This document shows, in pieces, positions 15,627 to 22,867 of a DNA stretch of 64,000 bases. A model generated the notes under the pieces. It ran no database searches and was not told where the DNA came from. It worked only from the letters and a program-made list of their open reading frames with translations. The first letter of the stretch is position 1. Each line of letters starts with the position of its first letter. The DNA is from Micromonospora okii (lineage in GTDB: Bacteria > Actinomycetota > Actinomycetes > Mycobacteriales > Micromonosporaceae). Where the stretch lies: the NCBI RefSeq assembly GCF_020884795.1, contig NZ_BBZF01000015.1, positions 1 to 64,000 of the forward strand. The letters are read 5' to 3'. Position numbers and translations under genes: made by a program.

Positions 15627-16375
15627 ACGGCCCTGCCCGACGGAACGGCCAACTGGAGAAATTCGATGCGGGCAGAGTGGTCCCGCTTCAGCCGACCGCG
15701 GGTGGCGACCGTGAGCGTGTCCGCCCCTGCGGCGCGGACACCGCGGCGGGTCATGCACAGGTGCTCGGCCACGAGCACCACGCCGACGCCGTCGCATGCC
15801 AGCTGCTCCTCCAGGAACCCGGCGATCTGCTGCCCGAGGTTCTCCTGCACCTGCAGCCGGGCGGCGAACATCGCCACCGTCCGGGCGATCTTTGACAGGC
15901 CGGGCAGCTTCTCTCCGGGGTAGAAGCCGACGTGTGCGCGGCCAAAGAACGGCAGTAGGTGGTGGGCACACAGCGACGTGAACACGATGTCGCGCGTCAG
16001 GACCAGATCGTGGTGACCCTCGTCGTTCGGGAACGTTGTGAACGTCCACGACTGGGGGGTGAGTAACTGGATCAGGGCGTCGGTCATTCGTCGAGGGGTG
16101 TTGCGGCCGACCTCGGTGTCTGCGGGGACGCCAAGGGCTCGCAGCAACTTTCTCGATGCCTCTTCGGCTTGCTCCCGATCGAGCACGTCTGCGCCAGCGA
16201 GCACGGTGTGGACTGGACCGTCGAGGTCGGGGATCGTGGTTACCACCAGGTCTCCTTCGGTGTCAGCTCGGACGTCCGGACTGCCCTGTGCGATGTCGGC
16301 CGCCGCATGCGCGAGCTGGTGCAACGGGGTGCTGCCTTGACGGTGGGCGCGATAGGGCGGCGCTGTGGCGATCAT
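15623..16375 (-). CDS. folE: GTP cyclohydrolase I
   Basis: A 250-residue GTP cyclohydrolase I, which makes dihydroneopterin triphosphate from GTP and so starts preQ0 synthesis. The zinc site is TSLCAHHLLPFFG (Cys136, His138, His139) with Cys207 in EHLCMTRRGV; GRAHVGFYPGEKLPGLSKIARTV is typical. About 65 N-terminal residues precede the conserved domain. A TTA leucine codon lies at 16064-16066. It is the first gene of the minus-strand array, divergent from the regulator. The link to queD/queE and the TTA codon suggest a pathway-specific copy rather than the housekeeping folate enzyme. Confidence 0.92.
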   Translation of the reverse strand: MIATAPPYRAHRQGSTPLHQLAHAAADIAQGSPDVRADTEGDLVVTTIPDLDGPVHTVLAGADVLDREQAEEASRKLLRALGVPADTEVGRNTPRRMTDALIQLLTPQSWTFTTFPNDEGHHDLVLTRDIVFTSLCAHHLLPFFGRAHVGFYPGEKLPGLSKIARTVAMFAARLQVQENLGQQIAGFLEEQLACDGVGVVLVAEHLCMTRRGVRAAGADTLTVATRGRLKRDHSARIEFLQLAVPSGRAV

Positions 16376-16615
16376 CGCTTGCAGAGGTCCACAGGTCGTC
16401 GCCCTGCACAGTCAGCAATCGTGCGGCGGTGAATCTCCGGCCGTCGGTCGCGGCGGCCGTATGACTGAGCGTGGCACCGGGCCTACCCGGTTAGCCAGAC
16501 CGTAAAGGGTGCTCAGGAAGGTGCGCGAAAGGTGCGTTCGTCTACTGTCAATTTCGTCGCCGATACTCTGTAGACGGGGCAGCGCGGTCACTCCGCGTAT
16601 GCGAGGGTCTACGTC
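16376..16615. promoter_or_regulatory. divergent promoter region folE / regulator
   Basis: A 240-nt region without a gene. CTACTGTCAATTTCGTC at 16542-16558 matches 14 of 17 bases of the motif at 551-567. GTCTAC occurs at 16540-16545 and 16607-16612 and its complement GTAGAC at 16570-16575, making inverted half-sites around the regulator leader that could be autoregulatory operators. On the minus strand TTGACA lies at 16551-16546 but no good -10 is seen at 17 nt. Transcription starts cannot be placed from sequence alone. Confidence 0.45.
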
Positions 16616-18126
16616 ATGCGAATGCCTTCACGTATCGTCAACCCGGTCCTGGCGGTTCTGCTCGATGGCAGTGGCTTCACTTCGCTCGACGAGTTCGCTG
16701 CAGCGGTCAACGCTTTCGGGAAGCACGAGTACGGCCTTCACCTGTCCTACGACCATGTGGGCGTCAAACGATGGCTGTCCGGTGGAACATGCCGGCAGCC
16801 GGAGGTGGTCGCCGAGGTGCTGTCCCGGGCCTGGGGCGTCGAAATCCCGGTCGCGGTGATCTGGCCTCAGTCTCGGTTCGGCGCCGCTCCGGCCGCACCG
16901 CACCTCGTTCCCTGCGTAGCCCCTCGTACGCTTGATGAGCTGGCCGCCTACATCGGGAGCGACATGCTGACCAGGCGCGCACTTCTGACCGACGCGATCG
17001 CGTTCACTGTGGGTGAGGCGCTGACGGATCCGCTGCTGCGCTGGCTCACCGGGCCTGCGGGTCGGTTGCCGGACCGCTCCGCGCCGGCATCCCAACGCCT
17101 GACCATGTCGACCGTCGTGAGAATCGAGGCTGCCACCGCCGCGTTCGGCGCCCAAGATGCGGCAATCGGCGGCGGCCTGAGCCGCGAGGCCGCGGTCGGG
17201 CAGCTCAAACACGCCGTCGACCTGCTGCGCGTAGCGTCCTACACCGAGTCGGTCGGTAACCGGATGCTCGCCGCGATCGCCGAGCTTGCCGGAATGGCCG
17301 GCTGGATGAGCCACGACGTGCAGATGGCCGGTCCCGCCCAGCGGTACTTCACCCTCGGGCTACAGGCCGCCCGCGAATCCACCGACCGACGATCAACACT
17401 GCTGCAGGTCAGCCTCCTCGCGGACATGGCCCGGCAGATGCGCGACCTTGGACACCCGGCCACCGGACTGCAGCTGGTCGACGCCGCCCTGGCGCTGCTA
17501 CCGCGCGGACGGCATCCGGCCGCCGCAGCGATGCTGTGGAACCTGCGTGCGCGGATGCTCGGCCCGCTCGGACCCTCCTCGATCACCGAACTCAAGCACG
17601 CGATCGGGCTGGCCGAGAACCTGCTCGCCGACGCGACCCCGGCGGTGACGACCTGCTGGCATACACCGGACGAGCCGAACTCGCCGGAAACGCTGCCCTC
17701 GCTTGGCAGGACGCGGCCGTCCGTCACCCGGATCTCGCCGCACACGCAGAAGAACAGGCCCTTGCCGCACTCAATGCCCGTCCGCCCGGTTACTCCCGCT
17801 CGGCCGTTTTCGACCAGATCGGCGTCAGCGCAGCCCGATTTACTGGCATCGACCCGGACCAAGCAGCCGCCGACGGCCACCAGGCGATCGACATGGCCGC
17901 CGAGGTTGCCACCTCCACGCGTGTTCTCGACAGGCTCAGCTCACTGCTGACCCACTCCGCGCCGCACGCCACCCGGCCCGCGGTTCGCGCGTTCCGGGAG
18001 CGGCTGGCCGTCACCTGGTGCCGTCCGGAAGACCGGCGTCCACTGCGGCGGGGCGGGCCTGTACCTCACGACCAGACCCACCCCGCCTCTGCGGTAGCTA
18101 CGCCAGGGGATGGGGCTCGTCGGTGA
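16616..18126 (+). pseudogene. HTH/TPR-type transcriptional regulator, frameshifted
   Basis: The N-terminal 65 residues (NPVLAVLLDGSGFTSLDEFA, then VNAFGKHEYGLHLSYDHVGV and KRWLSGG) match the non-canonical XRE-like helix-turn-helix of large actinobacterial regulators with a helical repeat domain (NsdA-like group). The helical part runs in the first frame to about 17636 and continues in the -1 frame (DDLLAYTGRAELAGNAALAW and onward) to 18126. One missing base in the ACCCCGGCGG run at 17636-17645 would restore a protein of about 503 residues, the expected size. It is divergent from folE and therefore a likely pathway regulator. Its end overlaps the convergent integrase by 29 nt. Confidence 0.7.
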
Positions 18127-19117
18127 GGGCTGCGAGCGCGGCGGCGACCTCCTGGAGGCTCGCTCGCACGTAGGTCGTGGTGGTGCCGACATCGCCGCCG
18201 CTGTCGGAGTGACCGGCGTACGCACGCGCCACCGCGTAGCCCAAGTTACGCTCCACCCAGGTCAACGTCGTGTGCCGCAGCCAGTGCGTGCTGATCTGCT
18301 GCACGTACACCCACGGCAGGTGCTCACCGATACGGACCCACAGGTGGTCATAGCGTCGGTAGGTGATCGGCTGACCGTTCCGATACCGCAACAACTGGCC
18401 CGTACCCGTGGCGTGCCGGTCCTCGGCATGCCGTTGCAGGTGCCTCATCAGGGTCGGCGACACCGGCTGCCACCGCACCGTGTCTCCCTTCTCCCGCAAC
18501 AGGATCAGGCACTGATCCGGGTCGAGGTCGACCGGACGCAGCGCCAGCGCCCCGCCCCGGCGGCACGCCGTCTCGGTATGCAACCGCAGCAGCAGGCTGT
18601 CCAGCGCCGGATCATCACCGGTGCTGGCGGCCACCGCGTTGATCTCCACCAGCCGGGTGTCCGCCACCGCCCGCCGGGTGCTCGGCAACCGCCGCGGCTT
18701 GGCCACCTTCAACGCCGGATTGTCCGCCGCAGTGATGAACCCGTCGGCGACCGCCCGCTTGTACAGACACCGCAACGCCGCGATCAAATGTTCCGCCGCG
18801 CTGCGCCCGCCACGGGCGTTACGCCGGGCCACCACATGCTTCTTGACGTACTCCGCCAACTGCTCGATCTCCGACGGGGACGGCTCGTCCAGCCGTCGCT
18901 GTCCCCAGTGCTCCACGACCCGGTTCCAGTACGAGCCGTACGCCCGCCTCGTGCCCGCGGTGACCGCCGCCGACACGACCGGAACGTACTCGGCGAACGT
19001 CGGTGCCGGTGGCCGCGCGGACGCCGCCTCGACCAGATCAGCCGGCGAGATGCCCATCCGCGCCAGCAACAGCCGCGCCGCGTCCAACTCGGCCCGCCCC
19101 GCCGTGCTGTCGCTCAT
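18098..19117 (-). CDS. tyrosine recombinase/integrase
   Basis: A 339-residue phage-type integrase with an N-terminal SAM-like core-binding domain (about 40-125) and a catalytic domain. Catalytic residues are visible: Arg in TACRRGGAL (186/187), Lys near 210, HWLRH (His278, Arg281), AGHSD (His303) and the nucleophile in TTTTYVRASL (Tyr316). It is encoded 4 nt overlapping the AbrB-like gene and reads away from tRNA-Leu, whose 3' end lies about 600 nt upstream. It should catalyse site-specific integration or excision of the island at the tRNA. Confidence 0.9.
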   Translation of the reverse strand: MSDSTAGRAELDAARLLLARMGISPADLVEAASARPPAPTFAEYVPVVSAAVTAGTRRAYGSYWNRVVEHWGQRRLDEPSPSEIEQLAEYVKKHVVARRNARGGRSAAEHLIAALRCLYKRAVADGFITAADNPALKVAKPRRLPSTRRAVADTRLVEINAVAASTGDDPALDSLLLRLHTETACRRGGALALRPVDLDPDQCLILLREKGDTVRWQPVSPTLMRHLQRHAEDRHATGTGQLLRYRNGQPITYRRYDHLWVRIGEHLPWVYVQQISTHWLRHTTLTWVERNLGYAVARAYAGHSDSGGDVGTTTTYVRASLQEVAAALAALTDEPHPLA

Positions 19118-19608
19118 GCGCCGTCACCACCGAGAACCGCCAGGTGGGCCTGGGCGATCATCGCGTCCAACGCAGCCGGAGGATGCACCACGAGCCGGGA
19201 GCAGTCCGGCTCGGCAGCCAGGAACACCCGGTCACCGGCGGTGAGCCCACACCACTGCCGCACCACGGCCGGCAACCGCAGGCGCCCCTCCTTGGTAACA
19301 GCGAACACACCCCGCTCGTCGGCAGCCACGATGATCAGCCCGCGGTGTTCCCGGATGTCGAGGCGACGGCCCGCAGCCCAGCCCAGAGCCCTCATCACCG
19401 TCCGGTCGGCCATCCGTCCATGACAATCCAGCGTCACCAGGCCATAGACCGTACGCGCAACACGGCGGGGAGCCGCAAGCCTCGCCAGCGGCAGAGGCGA
19501 CCGCCGGGCGGCTCCAGTGGATGATCTTCCGCTACCAGCACCCACCTGGCCGGGCAGAACCACAGCCGGAATGACAGCGGAAGCAGCAGGGGTACTCACG
19601 ATGCCCAC
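19114..19608 (-). CDS. AbrB/MazE-like DNA-binding protein
   Basis: A 164-residue protein whose C-terminal half carries a SpoVT/AbrB-like swapped-hairpin domain (VFAVTKEGRLRLPAVVRQWC then GLTAGDRVFL, about 103-132). A first, weaker repeat (LVTLDCHGRMADRTVMRALG then WAAGRRLDI, about 57-86) suggests two AbrB-like halves. The N-terminal 50 residues are low-complexity, and GTG 19608 or GTG 19599 could be the start. It overlaps the integrase by 4 nt, so they form one unit; it may act as excision or integrase-regulating factor (inference). Confidence 0.65.
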   Translation of the reverse strand: MGIVSTPAASAVIPAVVLPGQVGAGSGRSSTGAARRSPLPLARLAAPRRVARTVYGLVTLDCHGRMADRTVMRALGWAAGRRLDIREHRGLIIVAADERGVFAVTKEGRLRLPAVVRQWCGLTAGDRVFLAAEPDCSRLVVHPPAALDAMIAQAHLAVLGGDGA

Positions 19609-19653
19609 CGCCCCGCGAGCAGGGCCATCAGGGGCTTACAGAAAGTCAACGAG

Positions 19654-19677
19654 GGTGGTTGAAGCCGCTCAACCACC
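19654..19677. promoter_or_regulatory. inverted repeat upstream of AbrB-int unit
   Basis: GGTGGTTGA (19654-19662) and TCAACCACC (19669-19677) form perfect 9-bp arms around a 6-nt spacer, between the AbrB-like start and the tRNA 3' end. It is a candidate operator for the AbrB-like protein or an arm-type recombinase site. The surrounding 19609-19712 has no gene. Confidence 0.45.
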
Positions 19678-19712
19678 GCTCCGCACAACGTCGCATGAAT
19701 GCTACGCGGGAG

Positions 19713-19796
19713 TGTCCGAGGGGGGACTTGAACCCCCACGCCCTATACGGGCACTAGCACCTCAAGCTAGCGCGTCTGCCATTCCGCCACCCGGAC
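19713..19796 (-). tRNA. tRNA-Leu (anticodon GAG)
   Basis: An 84-nt tRNA. The acceptor stem GTCCGGG pairs with CTCGGAC, with A as discriminator. Anticodon loop TTGAGGT lies between CTAGC and GCTAG. A long class II variable arm (TGCCCGTATAGGGCG) identifies it as a leucine-type tRNA, and the T arm is GGGGGTTCAAGTCCCCC. CCA is not encoded. The 3' end faces the integrase, so the 3' portion is the likely attachment core of the island and has been regenerated intact. Confidence 0.95.
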
Positions 19797-20021
19797 TTAC
19801 TCGCTCAGCCTACCCCGTCGCCCCGCAGTGGCTTCACCACCCTCGGGCCGCCCTGGCGGGCCGCACGGGGCATTACTGTACACGGCCGGCGTGGATCATG
19901 CACATCGCCTCGTCAGCGGCCTGATCGCCCAGCTCAGGAGGGTGCCGGCCGCCCCCGCACCAGGCCCGCCCGGACCATGATCGGCTTGCCGGGTGGCGTC
20001 GGGACGCCCTTTCCGGGCAGC

Positions 20022-22709
20022 ATGAACGGCGTGTCGCAGCCCTCTCCCCTGGTCACCCTCCAACACCGGGCGCTGGCCCAGCGCGCCGCCGGCGACCTCG
20101 CCGGGGCGCGTCGGCTGCTGGCCGACGCGCTCGATCCGTTCCGGGCCAGCTACGGCGAGGACCACCCGGAGGTGCTGAGCACCGCTCACCTGCTGGCCCG
20201 CCTGCACCGCGAGGCCGACGAGCCGACCGCCGCGCGACGCGTACTGGAGGAGTCCCTCGCCGCCGGCGAGCGCCGCTGGCACCCGGCCGACCCGCTGATG
20301 CTCGCCCTCACCCTCGACCTCGCCGCGGTCTCCGAGGAACTGGGCAACCGACACGAGGCCCGCCGCCACTACGCCCGCATCGCCAGCCTCGGGCCCGCCG
20401 CGCTCGGCGCGGACCACCCGGCGGTACGCCAGGCGCAGCACTACCTCAGCGGCGCTGCCCCCGGACCGACGGTGCCCGTCCCACGGTCCGCCGCGCCGGC
20501 TCCGCACTTCGCCCCACCCGCCCCGCAGCCGGGGCCCACGGCGCTGGGCGCTCCGACAGTGCCCCTGAGCCCGGTCCCGCCGCACCCGCCCCGGCCTCAG
20601 GCCGCCGTGCCTCAGCCCCGACCGGCCCAGGTCCCACCTCCGCCAACGGTGTCCGCACCGCTCCGTCAGGTTCCACCACCGCCCCCGCTGTCCGCACCGC
20701 CGCGACAGGTCCCACCGCCGCCTCCGGTACCGCCGCGCCAGTTCCCGCCCCCCGGGCCGCAGGCGTCCGCGCCAGCGCAGCAGCTTCCGCCCGCGCGCCC
20801 GCAGCAACAGCTTCCGCCCCCACCTCGGGTCGCGGCCCCGCCCCCACCTCAGGTCCCGGCACCGGCACAGCAACCGACCCAGCCACCGGTACCGGGTCCC
20901 CGTGCCCCCGCGTCGTCTCCGCCGGGGCCGGCCGCCCAGGGCGTCCCGCCGGCGCCCCGGATCCCGCCTCCCGCGCCGCAGCCCGGCCCGGCGCCCACCC
21001 CGCGCCCGGTGGCACCGACGCAGCAGCCTGTCTCGTCGTGGGCACCACCGGCCGCTGCCCCGCCCGCCTCTCCGCCCCCCGTCCCCCAGCCGGGACCGCC
21101 GCAACCGGCGTACCCACCTACACCGGCACCCGCGCCGCACGCGGCAGCGGCACCGCAGGCACGGAACGAGCCCCAGGCGCGGAACAAGCCGCCTGCGGCG
21201 GACGCTCCCCGCGCCACCGTCGCGGCGGGACCGCAACCGACGCCGCCGGCCACGCCGGCACCCGGCTGGGACAAGCCCACCATCCAGGTACGGCAGATCG
21301 ACGCTCTGCTGCGCGAGGAGGCCAGCCGGCCGAGCGGCCCCACGGCCACTCCGGTCAGCGGTGGCCCGGCGGTGCCGACGAGCGGGGCGCCCATAAACGG
21401 TGGCACGCCGGCGAAGGCGGGAGCGCCAGTCGGCCCGGCCGCAGGCGCCCCGGTCAGCACGCCGCCCACCAGCGCTCCACCGGCGAGTTCCCCGCCCGCC
21501 AACGCACCGATGAGCGGGCCTCCGGTGAGCGCTCCGCCGATCGCGCCCGCGCCGAGCATGCCGCCACCTCCCCCGGTGAGCACGCCGCCGAGCATGCCGC
21601 CTCCACCGCCGGTGAGCGCGCCGTCGGTGGCTGGTCCGCCGACCAGCGCCCCGCCGTTCACGCCGCCTCCGCCAAGCGTCCCCGTGAGCGGCACGCCCTC
21701 CAGCGCCCCACCGGCGAGCGGGCCACCCGCCAGCGGCACGCCGTCCGCCCCACCCGTCAGTGGCACGCCTTTCAGCACCCCACCCGTCAGCAGGCCACCC
21801 GTCAGCGGCATCCCCTTCAGCGCCCCACCCGTAAGCGGACCGCCGATCAGCGGACCACCCGTCAGCGGGGCGCCCGTACCGCCGTGGGGAATGACGGCAC
21901 CGCCTTGGAGCGTCGCCGCGCCGCCACAGCCGCCCGCTCCCCCGGTCGACGCGGATCCGGGGGACGACGCCGAGCCCCCGTACGCGGAGGAGCCGGACGG
22001 CCCGGTCGACGCCTTCTCGGTGCCGCCCGCGCCCGTGGTCCCGCCCCCGCCGGGCCGCCGGGAGGCCCCGGCCGCGCGGCTGGACGCGCCGGCCGCCCCG
22101 CCACCGCCGAACCCGTTCGTCGAGCCGGCGCCGGTCCACGGCGACCACCCCGAGGCCGCAGCGGAGCAGAGGCAGGCCGCGCAGGGGTGGTCCGCGCGGG
22201 AGGACTGGCGCAGCGGCGAGGGCTACCCATCGCCGCAGGAAGCGTGGCAGACCACGGACGAGGAGAAGGGGCGCGGCCGTACGACGATGGTCGTCGCGGC
22301 GGTGGTGGCGCTCGTGGTCCTCGCGATCATGGTCGGCGTCGCGGTGCTGGTGTTCGGCGGCGACGCGGCGCCTCCCCCGGAGGCGGCGCCCGCGTCGCCG
22401 TCGGCCGCCGCAAAGCCGAGCGGCCCGCCGCCCGGCGAGCTGAAGTTGCGCGACGACGGGGGCACGATCGCCCTGACCTGGACGGACCCGTCGTCCGGGG
22501 CGGTGCCGTTCATGGTGGCGGGCGGCCGGACCGGGCAGAAGCTCGGCGTGATGGCCACGGTGGACCCCGGGCAGACCAGCTACACGGTCAACGGCCTCAA
22601 CGCCCGGGTGGACTACTGTTTCACGGTGCTCGCGGTCTACTCGACCGACGCCTTCGCCACCTCCGGGCAGGTCTGCACGGAGCGCGGGGCGGGCGCGACG
22701 CCCGGCTGA
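20022..22709 (+). CDS. TPR / proline-rich / transmembrane / FN3-like protein
   Basis: About 895 residues. The N-terminal 130 residues are TPR-like helical repeats (LVTLQHRALAQRAAGDLAGA and DPLMLALTLDLAAVSEELGN). A very long Pro/Ala/Ser/Gly-rich region follows (about 140-730), then a single transmembrane helix (VVAAVVALVVLAIMVGVAVLVF, about 755-776) and a C-terminal FN3-like extracellular domain (GGTIALTWTDPSSGA ... CFTVLAVYS). The disordered arm is thus cytoplasmic and the FN3-like domain outside. ATG 20022 was chosen because the TPR homology begins just after it; ATG 19977 and GTG 20031 are alternatives. The function is not known; the next gene also has FN3 domains. Confidence 0.75.
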   Translation: MNGVSQPSPLVTLQHRALAQRAAGDLAGARRLLADALDPFRASYGEDHPEVLSTAHLLARLHREADEPTAARRVLEESLAAGERRWHPADPLMLALTLDLAAVSEELGNRHEARRHYARIASLGPAALGADHPAVRQAQHYLSGAAPGPTVPVPRSAAPAPHFAPPAPQPGPTALGAPTVPLSPVPPHPPRPQAAVPQPRPAQVPPPPTVSAPLRQVPPPPPLSAPPRQVPPPPPVPPRQFPPPGPQASAPAQQLPPARPQQQLPPPPRVAAPPPPQVPAPAQQPTQPPVPGPRAPASSPPGPAAQGVPPAPRIPPPAPQPGPAPTPRPVAPTQQPVSSWAPPAAAPPASPPPVPQPGPPQPAYPPTPAPAPHAAAAPQARNEPQARNKPPAADAPRATVAAGPQPTPPATPAPGWDKPTIQVRQIDALLREEASRPSGPTATPVSGGPAVPTSGAPINGGTPAKAGAPVGPAAGAPVSTPPTSAPPASSPPANAPMSGPPVSAPPIAPAPSMPPPPPVSTPPSMPPPPPVSAPSVAGPPTSAPPFTPPPPSVPVSGTPSSAPPASGPPASGTPSAPPVSGTPFSTPPVSRPPVSGIPFSAPPVSGPPISGPPVSGAPVPPWGMTAPPWSVAAPPQPPAPPVDADPGDDAEPPYAEEPDGPVDAFSVPPAPVVPPPPGRREAPAARLDAPAAPPPPNPFVEPAPVHGDHPEAAAEQRQAAQGWSAREDWRSGEGYPSPQEAWQTTDEEKGRGRTTMVVAAVVALVVLAIMVGVAVLVFGGDAAPPPEAAPASPSAAAKPSGPPPGELKLRDDGGTIALTWTDPSSGAVPFMVAGGRTGQKLGVMATVDPGQTSYTVNGLNARVDYCFTVLAVYSTDAFATSGQVCTERGAGATPG
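21700..21880 (+). repeat. degenerate tandem repeat coding for P-V-S-G-x-P units
   Basis: Within the proline-rich region the unit CCACCCGTCAGCGG and variants recur every 15-30 bp, coding Ser-Gly-Pro-Pro-Val and Ser-Gly-Thr-Pro repeats. This region is prone to slippage and length variation. Confidence 0.7.
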
Positions 22710-22867
22710 CGGGATCGGCCACCACCCGCACACACGCTGGGTGTCCACAGGCGAACGGTGTGGGTTCCCCCTCCCCCGGCAGGGCCATATGATGGCACCC
22801 GGCTCAGGGGAGGCTCGCCGTCCGACGGTGTCTCACCTGGCACCATGACACGGGGAGGCAGCCGCTT

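Larger units (their letters stand above)
1..19713. mobile_element. tRNA-Leu-associated integrated island (right end in window)
   Basis: A tyrosine recombinase and an AbrB-like gene lie directly next to the 3' end of a tRNA-Leu, the usual arrangement of an integrative element that used the tRNA 3' end as attachment site. Everything to the left is accessory: a biosynthetic array, two frameshifted genes, several TTA codons, and by eye a lower GC content than the region right of the tRNA. No second copy of the tRNA 3' end is visible in the window, so the other end must lie outside it. No conjugation or replication genes are seen, so mobility is inferred only. Confidence 0.55.

Noticed and set aside
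10799..16375. Queuosine tRNA modification or Dpd DNA modification operon
   Set aside because: preQ0 genes are present but no tRNA-guanine transglycosylase, QueF, QueA or DpdA/B-like gene is seen; context is kinases and sugar enzymes.
16616..18126. Two separate genes instead of one frameshifted regulator
   Set aside because: The second part has no ribosome-binding site or start at the switch point, and the combined length equals a typical family member.
19896..22748. 950-codon open frame antisense to the TPR/Pro-rich gene
   Set aside because: Arg/Gly-rich low-complexity translation typical of the shadow of a GC-rich gene; no start context or domain.
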